The notes under the pieces: generated by a model
The model's input: only the letters and a program-made list of their open reading frames with translations
What the model was told of the DNA's origin: nothing
Database searches by the model: none
Position numbers and translations under genes: made by a program
Virus record (IMG/VR): IMGVR_UViG_3300042122_000056
Coordinates: 1 to 29,204 of that record
Length of the DNA stretch: 29,204 nucleotides
Reading direction: 5' to 3' (one strand)
DNA from: a virus
Part shown: positions 22,774 to 29,009 of the stretch, piece after piece
Numbering within the stretch: position 1 is the first letter of the stretch
How the letters are laid out: each line of letters opens with the position of its first letter

Positions 22774-23190
22774 ATGACAACCACAAGCCCTCCTGAGCAA
22801 GGCGAAGACACACTTCTTCAAGTCAAGACTCCTGTTGGCTTCGTGAGCCTGAAGGAAGAGAAGGAAGCAGCGGAGCTTGAGAAGAAGCGCCCGACAGCGG
22901 CCATCTCTACTGCCACCTTCAAACGGGTTCAGCGAGTCCACGAACTCAAGGAGGCCATGGCCCCCCTGCTCGCTGAGATGGAGGACCACAAGATCCACGT
23001 GTTCAAGGAGATGGACAAGAAGGGCGTAGACGTTCTTACCCGACGTAACATGGAGGTCGTCTCCCGCGACGAGACCACATCCACCAGCACCGATGTCAAG
23101 GGTCTGGAGCACGACTTCCCGGAGATCGCTGGCCTCTACATCAAGAAGAAGAAGACCTACCGGGTCAACTGGAAGAACCCTGTCAAGTAG
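22774..23190 (+). CDS. Unknown 138-residue charged protein
   Basis: Residues 25-90 are predominantly helical and charged (KEEKEAAELEKKR, FKRVQRVHELKEAMAPLLAEMEDHKIHVFKEMDKKG), suggesting a coiled coil. The C-terminus (YIKKKKTYRVNWKNPVK) is basic. Family not recognised. The ATG at 22774 follows GAAAGGA. It has its own promoter and a clear terminator, so it forms a one-gene unit and is likely well expressed. Confidence 0.74.
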   Translation: MTTTSPPEQGEDTLLQVKTPVGFVSLKEEKEAAELEKKRPTAAISTATFKRVQRVHELKEAMAPLLAEMEDHKIHVFKEMDKKGVDVLTRRNMEVVSRDETTSTSTDVKGLEHDFPEIAGLYIKKKKTYRVNWKNPVK

Positions 23191-23192
23191 CC

Positions 23193-23225
23193 AAGGGGCG
23201 GTAGGAAACTATCGCCCCTTAGTTC
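23193..23225 (+). terminator. Terminator with GAAA tetraloop
   Basis: A 12-bp stem with one G-T pair (23193-23204 with 23209-23220) around GAAA, followed by TAGTTCT. The stop codon of the upstream gene lies 2 bases before it. Confidence 0.75.
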
Positions 23226-23244
23226 TGGAAGAAAGAGAGTCAAA

Positions 23245-23487
23245 ATGAAATCTGAGGAGACCGTCCTGCTCTTCGATGACCAACTGAGAAGTATCGCCTC
23301 AAGGCTCGATGCCCTGAATAAGGTATGGCACGACCAGCCTGCTGGGGTCTATCTGGAGTTCCCTGAAGAGTTCGCTGTGAGATCCGATGACGATGACTCC
23401 TGTCTTGGATTCTTCGTTGAGTCCGGTGACGGCTTCTGGGCGTTCAGGCCTGCCATTGTGGAGGAACAGGAGGACAACAAGCTATGA
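23245..23487 (+). CDS. Unknown acidic 80-residue protein
   Basis: Acidic protein (DDDD near residue 50) with an N-terminal helix (DQLRSIASRLDALNKVW) and a beta-rich C-terminal half. No family recognised. The ATG at 23245 follows GAAAGAGAG. It overlaps the next gene by the 4-base ATGA, showing translational coupling. Confidence 0.7.
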   Translation: MKSEETVLLFDDQLRSIASRLDALNKVWHDQPAGVYLEFPEEFAVRSDDDDSCLGFFVESGDGFWAFRPAIVEEQEDNKL

Positions 23488-23807
23488 GTGATGCACCTGT
23501 ACCTCCGGAGCCTCCCAAGCCTCCGCAGTACATGTCCTTCATCAGCATGCGCCGTCCGCAGTTCAAGACACACAAGCAGAACAACCACCTGAAGTCTGCA
23601 CTGGGAACCTACATCAACAGCCGTCCGGGAGCAGTTGCGCCCGAAATGTGGGCCTATGAACTCAAGGGCGATAAGTACGAAGTCCTGTGGCACATTGAGG
23701 CCGGAACCAAGATCGAAGATCTTCCTTGGGCCAAGCGCATCTACCATCCTCGTCCCGTTCAGCACATCAACTGTCCTTGCGAAAGCTGCAAGAACAAAAT
23801 GACTTGA
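23484..23807 (+). CDS. Unknown 107-residue protein with C-terminal cysteine cluster
   Basis: Proline-rich N-terminus (APVPPEPPKPPQ), then a mixed central region (ALGTYINSRPGAVAPEMWAYELKGDKYEVLWHIE) and a C-terminal CPCESC that may bind metal. Function unknown. The start overlaps the preceding stop (ATGA). The stop codon lies within the -35 box of the non-coding RNA promoter at 23804. Confidence 0.72.
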   Translation: MSDAPVPPEPPKPPQYMSFISMRRPQFKTHKQNNHLKSALGTYINSRPGAVAPEMWAYELKGDKYEVLWHIEAGTKIEDLPWAKRIYHPRPVQHINCPCESCKNKMT

Positions 23808-23832
23808 CATCAATAAATTGATGTTATATACT
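23804..23832 (+). promoter_or_regulatory. Strong promoter of the putative non-coding RNA
   Basis: Consensus TTGACA at 23804-23809, a 17-bp spacer and TATACT at 23827-23832. This is one of the best matches to a sigma-70-type promoter in the window. Predicted transcription start is near 23839. Confidence 0.78.
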
Positions 23833-23838
23833 GATAAC

Positions 23839-23954
23839 GTTGGTAGCCAGTGAGGATCTTCCTCCTAACCTCATTGGCATAGTGTCGGTTTGGTACCCGA
23901 CACGGAGAGGGATCGCCCGTTCTGAGCCGTTGCTCCGGGCGGTCCCTTCTTTCT
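23839..23954 (+). ncRNA. Putative structured small RNA of about 115 nt with an anti-Shine-Dalgarno-like loop
   Basis: Between a strong promoter and a terminator lies a region without a plausible gene but with three consecutive hairpins. H1: GCCAGTGAGG (23846-23855) with CCTCATTGGC (23869-23878), one G-T pair, 13-nt loop. H2: GTGTCGG (23882-23888) with CCGACAC (23897-23903), 8-nt loop. H3: an 11-bp stem (23909-23919 with 23936-23946, one wobble) followed by TTCTTTCT, which would act as the terminator. The H1 loop contains CTTCCTCCTAA, and the run GGATCTTCCTCCT resembles the 3' end of 16S rRNA (GGATCACCTCCT). It does not fold as a tRNA. It could be a free sRNA or the leader of the following gene. 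Confidence 0.65.
23909..23954 (+). terminator. Terminator hairpin ending the putative small RNA
   Basis: GC-rich 11-bp stem (23909-23919 with 23936-23946) and 16-nt loop, followed by the pyrimidine tract TTCTTTCT. Some read-through would supply transcripts for the downstream small genes, which lack an obvious promoter of their own. Confidence 0.65.
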
Positions 23955-23993
23955 AGAATTCAGCAACAAACCCATCAAAGAAAAGGAATCATC

Positions 23994-24233
23994 ATTTCAA
24001 CCTCTAACAACTCTTCCTCTGCCAACGCCACAGTCTACAACACATCTGTCGCTCTCGTGGCAAACTCTTCCAACTGGCGAAAAGTTGCAAAGGAACTCAT
24101 CGGAGATGAGCCTGTCACCTACGCCGAGAAGAGTAAGAAGGATACACTTCGTAAGTTCCCTGTCATTAACATCTTCTCGGAGGACAAAGAAGCTCTGAAT
24201 AGAGTATTGACTAAAGCTGCGGAGGTAGAGTAA
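23994..24233 (+). CDS. Unknown 79-residue protein with probable ATT start
   Basis: Ser/Asn-rich N-terminus (MSTSNNSSSANATVYNTSVAL), then a basic helical part (NWRKVAKELIGDEP, KEALNRVLTKAAEVE). No ATG, GTG or TTG occurs between the upstream hairpin and the first conserved-looking part of the frame. ATT at 23994 lies 7 bases after AAAAGG at 23981-23986; ATC at 23991 is the alternative. The start context ATCATTTCAA is the same as at 19925-19934. The stop overlaps the next ATG (TAATG), so translation of the pair is coupled. Function not recognised. Confidence 0.66.
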   Translation: MSTSNNSSSANATVYNTSVALVANSSNWRKVAKELIGDEPVTYAEKSKKDTLRKFPVINIFSEDKEALNRVLTKAAEVE

Positions 24234-24418
24234 TGTCGGGAAGCACAGGGCTATGGATGACAATTGCTGCTATAGCCTTCTTCGCAATGCTTTCGGTAGT
24301 CTCTATTACACAGATTGACAGGGACCGACAAAAGCAGCAGCATGAAATCGAGTGCGTAAAGTACGGAGGCAAGATGGAATTCGTCTTCGGCAGTGGAACC
24401 GTCTGTACCAACAAATAG
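24233..24418 (+). CDS. Small membrane protein, 61 residues
   Basis: One N-terminal transmembrane helix (about residues 7-26, LWMTIAAIAFFAMLSVVSI) followed by a charged segment and a two-cysteine tail (IECVKYGG...GTVC). Topology is probably N-out or a signal anchor. Family not recognised. The ATG overlaps the preceding TAA (TAATG), with a GGAGGTAGAG site upstream. It is the first of three consecutive envelope-directed genes. Confidence 0.72.
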   Translation: MSGSTGLWMTIAAIAFFAMLSVVSITQIDRDRQKQQHEIECVKYGGKMEFVFGSGTVCTNK

Positions 24419-24431
24419 AAAAGGATTAGAA

Positions 24432-24854
24432 TTGGGATATGTAAAGGAAACGGCCAAAGGTCTTGGAGTCGGATGGATTCTGTTGATCGCTCTTTTGGTG
24501 ATCGGCGGAGTTACGTCGGCAGTAATCTGGGGCATCGGAGTAGCGACATCCGGGGTCAAGGGTGCCGGTGATGCTGTGAAGATCAACAACAGCGCCGAGA
24601 ACCGGATCGAAAAGCAAGAAAAGTTTGAGAAGCTTTTCGCCGGAGTAGAAGCCAACAAGGAAAAGGTCGCTCTCCATAAAGGTATCGTGGAGGCAAACCC
24701 GGACGACAAAACAGCAAAGCAGACACTGGCGGGCGTCCAAAGCGCGTGCATTAGCTCCGTCAACCAGTACAACGCGGAAGCACGCAAGGTAACGTCCATG
24801 GACTGGAAGGCAGCAGATCTGCCCGAATCCATGACATCACACGGATGCAACTAA
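24432..24854 (+). CDS. Membrane-anchored protein, 140 residues
   Basis: The TTG at 24432, 7 bases after AAAAGG, starts MGYVKETAKGLGVGW, followed by a strong transmembrane helix (ILLIALLVIGGVTSAVIWGIGVA, about residues 16-38). The remainder is a charged, helical, probably extracellular domain with two cysteines (ACISS and the terminal HGCN). An ATG at 24393 is in frame but overlaps the upstream gene and adds 13 residues without a ribosome site. Actinobacterial phages often carry such small anchored proteins; function is unknown. Confidence 0.72.
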   Translation: MGYVKETAKGLGVGWILLIALLVIGGVTSAVIWGIGVATSGVKGAGDAVKINNSAENRIEKQEKFEKLFAGVEANKEKVALHKGIVEANPDDKTAKQTLAGVQSACISSVNQYNAEARKVTSMDWKAADLPESMTSHGCN

Positions 24855-24867
24855 GACAAAGGACAAA

Positions 24868-25365
24868 ATGAAAAACTTCAGCATGACCAAGAAACTCTCA
24901 ACGCTCGCTCTACTGGGTGCTCTGACTATTGGCGGAATTTCTGCCTGTAGCGGTCCTAGCGAGTATGAAAAACGCAAGCAGGAACAAAGCAAGTCACAGA
25001 TCACCAACTCGCTTGAAAAGCAGAACCTTGAGAAGAAGCGGTCCAAGGAAGAAGATCCTTCGGCCATCAGGTATCTTTATCTTATGAACTTCGGTCAGAT
25101 CGTTGGATACTATGTGACTCAGGGCAAGGTCTCATCCAACGGGTCACAGGTTGGTCCCGAGACTGAGGTTATCAAGGGCTGGAACGGGGATGGATATGTC
25201 CTCGATTCTTCCAAGGACGATGGAACCTTTGGGGAAGGCGATCCGGGAATCTTCTTCTTCACCACCGATGGCGTAATGGTCGAGACCAGTCTGGACTACA
25301 TCCAATCTGATTCACCCATCTCCATTGACGTTCCGCGTCTTGGCGGATCGGCCCCGAAGAAGTAA
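24868..25365 (+). CDS. Predicted lipoprotein, 165 residues
   Basis: N-terminal signal with basic start and hydrophobic core (KKLSTLALLGALTIGG) ending in a lipobox-like ISAC, lipidated Cys about 27. A Lys/Glu/Gln-rich coiled segment (residues 33-63) precedes a beta-rich domain (IRYLYLMNFGQIVGYYVTQGKVSSNG). It would be anchored on the outer face of the host membrane. Similar phage lipoproteins can block superinfection, but nothing here proves that. The ATG at 24868 follows AAAGGA. It is the last gene before a bidirectional terminator. Confidence 0.77.
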   Translation: MKNFSMTKKLSTLALLGALTIGGISACSGPSEYEKRKQEQSKSQITNSLEKQNLEKKRSKEEDPSAIRYLYLMNFGQIVGYYVTQGKVSSNGSQVGPETEVIKGWNGDGYVLDSSKDDGTFGEGDPGIFFFTTDGVMVETSLDYIQSDSPISIDVPRLGGSAPKK

Positions 25366-25368
25366 AAG

Positions 25369-25396
25369 AAAGCCCCCTCGTTTGAGGGGGCTTTTC
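25369..25396. terminator. Bidirectional terminator between lipoprotein and terminase genes
   Basis: AAAGCCCCCTC (25369-25379) pairs perfectly with GAGGGGGCTTT (25384-25394) around GTTT. T-tracts occur on both sides (TTTTC on plus; CTTTCTTTT on minus). It ends the convergent transcripts from 24868 and from the minus-strand terminase. Confidence 0.9.
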
Positions 25397-25402
25397 TGTT
25401 GA

Positions 25403-26824
25403 TTAGCGCCTGCTGGTTCTGATGCTTCCGTTGATTCGGCTTCTTCCTTGACCTAGGCCAGACGGCAACCTCCTGTGTACTGCTGAAGTGGAAGAATATG
25501 AACCTGCCCTCAAACCGGGAGGGGGCGAGATCATTCCCGCGATAACCGCCCAGTTAAACGCGTCATATCGGTCTGGGCTGTATTTTGACATCTCAGGATC
25601 AAAGAAAACACACTGATCAAAAAGTTCAGCCATTACCCCGTTGAATTTAACTCGCCCCTGCTGCATAACAACAACAACTGGTTCGGCACGAGTCCTCTTA
25701 CCTTTAGTGGCTACGACAGGGAAAGTCTTTATCGTAGGATCTAGAGCCGTGATTGCCATAGCGACCAAATTTCCGCCCTGATTTTTTTCGAACACGACGT
25801 ACTTGGTGTTCCATTCCTTGCATGCCTGCACTACGACTTTGGCCCAGATGTCAGGACTTGCCTTCAACGAGTAGTCTTCAAGAATGTGAGCAGTTCTTTG
25901 CGTTAGGTCCCTTTCTTGGGTAACTCCCATTGCGATGATTCCGCACTCGTCATTTGGATTTTCGGCTACAGAAGGGTCAACGGTGATAAAGCGAAGAGGA
26001 TACCTTGGAACCCTTCCCGAATTGTCCGTCGCATTATCGATCATCTCCTGAGTGAATACCAGACCTTCGGCATCTCCCAACATCTCACCGTAAAGCTCCT
26101 GCTTGGCAAGGTCACTGTTTCCGTACTGTCCCACAATGGATTGCAAATAGTTCTGGGACAGGGTAGCGTTGTCAAAGGTCGATCCTCGAATGATCTGGAT
26201 ACGCTTCTCGGGATCTTTGGAGTCCTCCACAAGCTGCTTCATCAGCGGAGTTCGCTTAGGTGTAGTGGTACCAAAGATTTGAGGGTTATCTCCCAGACGG
26301 GTTGCAGCCAGAAGGTTTGACCACGCTGTGGCACCGGAACTGTCCTGAATGGCCTTGAGCGCTGCAAGCTCGTCAGCCCATGCAAAATGCGCTTGCGGAC
26401 CACGAAGCTGGTCAGGCGACTCACTGGAGGTACAGAGGGCGTAGGAGCCGTTATGGAACTCCAGACGGCGCTTGGAGGGGATGTATTCGGGACGTGTCTC
26501 GGGAGGGTAGGCTTCAAGAATGGCCGAAACCATAACGTCTCGAACATCGGAAGATGTCCTTCCCAGTAGGAGGATCTTACATCCGGGATTCTCTTCTACC
26601 TTCTTTTTGACCCATTCGGCACCGGCTCGGGACTTACCCCAACCACGTCCCGCGAGTGCAAGGAAGATATGCCAGTCACCTTCAGGAGGGGACTGCTCGG
26701 GTCTTCCCCAGAATCCCCAATCATAATTCAGGTTCTCCATGTCCTGTTCGGAGTAACCTTCAAAGATCTCTGCCTGTTGCTCAAGCGGAAGTGCTGCTAC
26801 CTGCTCAGCGAGGGATTTTGCCAT
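25403..26824 (-). CDS. terL: Phage terminase large subunit
   Basis: A 473-residue DNA-packaging motor, ATPase plus nuclease. The ATPase domain has Walker A AGRGWGKS at 58-65 (Lys64) and Walker B with Asp151-Glu152 (AHFAWADEL). The C-terminal RNase H-like nuclease begins with FITVDPSVAENPNDECGIIA, first metal-binding residue Asp283. DRYDAFNWAV near 420-430 supplies the last acidic motif. Length is normal. The gene runs opposite to nearly everything else here. It overlaps the upstream small gene by 20 bases; its ATG follows GAGAGG on the minus strand with 7-base spacing. Confidence 0.95.
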   Translation of the reverse strand: MAKSLAEQVAALPLEQQAEIFEGYSEQDMENLNYDWGFWGRPEQSPPEGDWHIFLALAGRGWGKSRAGAEWVKKKVEENPGCKILLLGRTSSDVRDVMVSAILEAYPPETRPEYIPSKRRLEFHNGSYALCTSSESPDQLRGPQAHFAWADELAALKAIQDSSGATAWSNLLAATRLGDNPQIFGTTTPKRTPLMKQLVEDSKDPEKRIQIIRGSTFDNATLSQNYLQSIVGQYGNSDLAKQELYGEMLGDAEGLVFTQEMIDNATDNSGRVPRYPLRFITVDPSVAENPNDECGIIAMGVTQERDLTQRTAHILEDYSLKASPDIWAKVVVQACKEWNTKYVVFEKNQGGNLVAMAITALDPTIKTFPVVATKGKRTRAEPVVVVMQQGRVKFNGVMAELFDQCVFFDPEMSKYSPDRYDAFNWAVIAGMISPPPGLRAGSYSSTSAVHRRLPSGLGQGRSRINGSIRTSRR

Positions 26825-27089
26825 TCGTAGGCCTCTCGGGTAGGGTACTCTGGGTAGCCGCCCAAGGATAAACTGTCAAAATAACGGACGCCTCTCCGAG
26901 ATCACGCTGTTGTGCAGAGATTTGGTCGCGCAGATCAACAGGAAGATGCTCGGGGATTGACTCAGTTACCGAGTAATGGTACTCTGAATCAGGAAAATAT
27001 CCGGAGGAAACACGTTCAGCAATCTCAGCAGCGCGTGAAGAGTCAGTCAAAACAAGTACGGCACCGGCAAAGTCATTAGTATTGGTCAT
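26805..27089 (-). CDS. Unknown 94-residue protein upstream of terL; small-subunit candidate
   Basis: Starts MTNTNDFAGAVLVLTDSSRAAEIAERV. The ATG at 27089 is preferred over the TTG two codons earlier because a minus-strand TATAAT lies 5 bases upstream, giving a nearly leaderless mRNA. The protein is acidic with alternating strands and helices. It has no obvious helix-turn-helix, so calling it the terminase small subunit would rest only on position. It overlaps terL by 20 bases, so the two form an operon. Confidence 0.72.
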   Translation of the reverse strand: MTNTNDFAGAVLVLTDSSRAAEIAERVSSGYFPDSEYHYSVTESIPEHLPVDLRDQISAQQRDLGEASVILTVYPWAATQSTLPERPTNGKIPR

Positions 27090-27094
27090 ACTCA

Positions 27095-27104
27095 ATTATA
27101 CCAT
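27095..27104 (-). promoter_or_regulatory. Minus-strand extended -10 promoter of the terminase operon
   Basis: On the minus strand ATGGTATAAT reads as an extended -10 with consensus TATAAT (27100 to 27095). The -35 region is poor. The ATG follows 5 bases after the hexamer. Confidence 0.6.
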
Positions 27105-27207
27105 TGGCATCAAAGACTATGGGTAAACCACTAAAGGCGAACTTGACGTGGAAAACCACACAGATGTAAGCTCTAAACAAAAGGAAAAACTACATAGAAG
27201 GAGAACT

Positions 27208-27417
27208 TTGACCCTCATTACGCAGAGCGAAGCACTTAAGGCTCTGAACGAAGCAGCAACGGATGAACAGAAATTCTCCATCGTCGGGAATCCGGATGAT
27301 CTCGGGCCGGTTACCGTGTACTTCGTGCGCGTCTGGGAAGATGAAGACGTGGACTTTCGGGATGTCATGTTTCACAGGAAAAATGGAAAGGTAAAGGTTT
27401 ATGCAGGAAACAATTGA
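27208..27417 (+). CDS. Unknown 69-residue protein
   Basis: The TTG at 27208 has the strong site GAAGGAG at 27197-27203 with 4-base spacing, giving MTLITQSEALKALNEAATDE. An in-frame GTG at 27148 would add a Lys/Arg-rich N-terminus and lacks a ribosome site. The domain is mixed, with strands PVTVYFVRVW and GKVKVYAG. Family unknown. It overlaps the next gene by 17 bases. The divergent gap 27105-27207 has no clear plus-strand promoter other than a TTGACG near 27143. Confidence 0.65.
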   Translation: MTLITQSEALKALNEAATDEQKFSIVGNPDDLGPVTVYFVRVWEDEDVDFRDVMFHRKNGKVKVYAGNN

Positions 27418-27760
27418 GACAGGTCTGCCCAAGCTTCCGGAAGGGCATTTCTGGAAGATTGACTGGGAATACGGTACTCAACTAGCTCTGGGAATCTATA
27501 AGGAGTATGAAGTCGAGAGGACTGTACCTCACTGGGTCTTCTGGACAAAGAAGGTAACTAAGAAGAGAACTGTTTGTGTCGGCGCTGAGACAATCCGCCC
27601 TATCAACGAGTTTCAGCGCTACCTCAACGAGGAGGAACTGAAAGCAGATATACTCTACAAGGCACGCACACTGGCCTCTAAACTGAAGGAAAAACGTGCC
27701 AGCGATGAAGCAATGAACAGGTTCGTCGGGGACTATCCGCCTAAGGTTCTGCCCTCCTAA
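27401..27760 (+). CDS. Unknown 119-residue protein
   Basis: Starts MQETIETGLPKLPEGHFWKI; aromatic-rich N-terminal half (W, Y, F), then a helical C-terminal half (NEEELKADILYKARTLASKLKEKR). Not recognised. The ATG at 27401 lies in the preceding gene, with AAAGG upstream. Overlap with its neighbour suggests coupled expression. Confidence 0.7.
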   Translation: MQETIETGLPKLPEGHFWKIDWEYGTQLALGIYKEYEVERTVPHWVFWTKKVTKKRTVCVGAETIRPINEFQRYLNEEELKADILYKARTLASKLKEKRASDEAMNRFVGDYPPKVLPS

Positions 27761-27782
27761 CTTCTTTAGTCTATCATGCATC

Positions 27783-27792
27783 ATGGTATAAT
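27783..27792 (+). promoter_or_regulatory. Extended -10 promoter before a small membrane protein
   Basis: ATGGTATAAT with consensus TATAAT at 27787-27792. It gives a leader of about 25 bases before the ATG at 27824. The -35 is weak. Confidence 0.55.
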
Positions 27793-27823
27793 GGAATCTC
27801 CCTATGATTGGAGAATCAGAAGT

Positions 27824-27985
27824 ATGGACAATCTTTTCGGAGCTATCCTTGTCCTTGTTCTAGGTATCCTTCTTCTCACCGTCTGGCCGGTCCACATCCT
27901 CCTAGTTATCCTTGGTTGGGTTTTCACCATTGGGGCTGGTCTGTGGATTGTCTACTGGCTGTTCTCGAAGTATGCCTCCCGCTAG
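27824..27985 (+). CDS. Small membrane protein, 53 residues
   Basis: Two hydrophobic helices (MDNLFGAILVLVLGILLLTV and HILLVILGWVFTIGAGLWIVYWLF) with a short turn, and a basic C-terminus. The ATG at 27824 lies about 10 bases after GGAG and just after a predicted transcription start. An ATG at 27776 in frame would lie upstream of that start and overlap the promoter. Function unknown; the size is holin-like, but no endolysin gene is adjacent. Confidence 0.66.
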   Translation: MDNLFGAILVLVLGILLLTVWPVHILLVILGWVFTIGAGLWIVYWLFSKYASR

Positions 27986-27997
27986 ATAGATCCACTT

Positions 27998-28036
27998 GGA
28001 CCTCGCCTCGAATTTCTCGGGGCGGGGTCCTCTCTC
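27998..28036 (+). terminator. GC-rich terminator
   Basis: A 13-bp stem (27998-28010 with 28018-28030, two G-T pairs) around AATTTCT, followed by TCTCTCATCTT. Confidence 0.75.
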
Positions 28037-28039
28037 ATC

Positions 28040-28068
28040 TTGACGAGAAAACAACTATAGGCTAAAGT
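28040..28068 (+). promoter_or_regulatory. Promoter predicting a leaderless SprT-like mRNA
   Basis: TTGACG at 28040-28045, a 17-bp spacer and TAAAGT at 28063-28068. The ATG at 28076 begins 7 bases after the -10, at the expected transcription start. Confidence 0.7.
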
Positions 28069-28075
28069 AAAAGAC

Positions 28076-28651
28076 ATGAACAGAAAAGAAATCCTAGACC
28101 TTGCCCGATCCGAAATGGACAAGCACGGACTCGTCCGCTGGTCCGTAAAGTTCATTCAGTCCAAATCCGTGGCTGGCCTCTGCTGGACCGGCTACTGGAA
28201 CCAGAACCCACGACTCAGCTTTGGAAGGATCGAACTCTCCAGCGACTTTTTTGATATTTTCAGCGATTATGATATAATTGACACCATTCGTCACGAAATC
28301 GCCCATGCCTTGACAAAGGATGAGTATATTGTCATTCAGTCGGGAGCAAGGAAAGGTCACCGTCGTCGTGTCATTCACGGAAAATCATGGAAAGCCACGG
28401 CCAAAAGAATCGGTTGCTCAGGACGGCGATGCGTCCGTAAAGAGGCGGAACAGCCCAAGGGACGCTACAAAGGCATATGCCCCGGAGGGCATGAGATTTT
28501 CCGGCAACGCCTGACATGGACGGCCAAACACAATACCTCCTGCTCGGAATGCCACCCGAAGTTCAATAGGGATTTCATGTTCGACTGGTATGACGAGGGA
28601 AGTCTTGTACATTCTCAGACTCTCGTGAAAATTCTACAGGAAGTAAAATAA
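28076..28651 (+). CDS. SprT-like zinc metalloprotein
   Basis: A 191-residue SprT/Spartan-like protein. The active site HEIAH is encoded about 28291-28305 (residues about 72-76), and HGKSWK further on provides the likely third zinc ligand. The C-terminal part has CPGGH and CSECHPKF, a zinc-ribbon pair as in SprT proteins. Spartan relatives degrade proteins crosslinked to DNA; bacterial and phage members are little studied. The ATG has no ribosome site and lies at the predicted transcription start, so the mRNA is probably leaderless. It is coupled to a small membrane gene by TAATG at 28649-28653. Confidence 0.87.
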   Translation: MNRKEILDLARSEMDKHGLVRWSVKFIQSKSVAGLCWTGYWNQNPRLSFGRIELSSDFFDIFSDYDIIDTIRHEIAHALTKDEYIVIQSGARKGHRRRVIHGKSWKATAKRIGCSGRRCVRKEAEQPKGRYKGICPGGHEIFRQRLTWTAKHNTSCSECHPKFNRDFMFDWYDEGSLVHSQTLVKILQEVK

Positions 28652-28875
28652 TGTCCAACGAACTCATCGATAGCGAAGCCAGAGCAAAAGACAGGCAAGC
28701 TACCAGAGCGGCCCTTGTCTACCTCTTCATTGTCTCCATCGTGCTTATCTGCGGGGCAGTGATCATTTGGTCCACCAGTTTCCTCATGGGTGTTCTGATG
28801 TTCGGAGTAGCAGGTTTCAGCATCTTTTTGATCCTCATCGGACTCTTTGGCCGAACCTCCGACTCCAAAGACTGA
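28651..28875 (+). CDS. Small membrane protein, 74 residues
   Basis: Charged N-terminus (MSNELIDSEARAKDRQATRA) followed by two transmembrane helices (about residues 20-40 and 44-66) and an acidic tail (RTSDSKD). The ATG overlaps the preceding TAA (TAATG). Topology is probably both ends in the cytoplasm. Function not recognised. Confidence 0.73.
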   Translation: MSNELIDSEARAKDRQATRAALVYLFIVSIVLICGAVIIWSTSFLMGVLMFGVAGFSIFLILIGLFGRTSDSKD

Positions 28876-28937
28876 CCCGACCGAGAACTGAGTTACACAA
28901 AGATCAAGAACTGCTCAAGACTTCATCAATTTTTATC

Positions 28938-28966
28938 TTGACAATCAAGTATTGCCACTGTAAATT
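28938..28966 (+). promoter_or_regulatory. Promoter before the last, partial gene
   Basis: TTGACA at 28938-28943, a 17-bp spacer and TAAATT at 28961-28966. In the leader TGAGTAC (28970-28976) can pair with GTACTCA (28999-29005), next to the ribosome site GAAAGG (28994-28999). The gap 28876-28937 shows nothing else clear. Confidence 0.68.
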
Positions 28967-29009
28967 TTATGAGTACACAGTCAACAACTACTTGAAAGGT
29001 ACTCAGATC

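Noticed and set aside
23839-23954. tRNA or tmRNA gene
   Set aside because: No acceptor stem, no T-loop consensus and no CCA-type end; three separate hairpins instead of a cloverleaf.
24251-24850. 199-codon open frame on the minus strand
   Set aside because: Opposite two plus-strand genes with ribosome sites, membrane helices and coupled starts; its own composition is shadow-like and it has no ribosome site.
27824-27985. Holin
   Set aside because: Two short hydrophobic helices fit in size, but no endolysin or other lysis gene is nearby.
28969-28995. Leader peptide of 8 residues (MSTQSTTT) before the last gene
   Set aside because: The ATG lies only 2 bases after the -10 box, probably upstream of the transcription start, and has no ribosome site.
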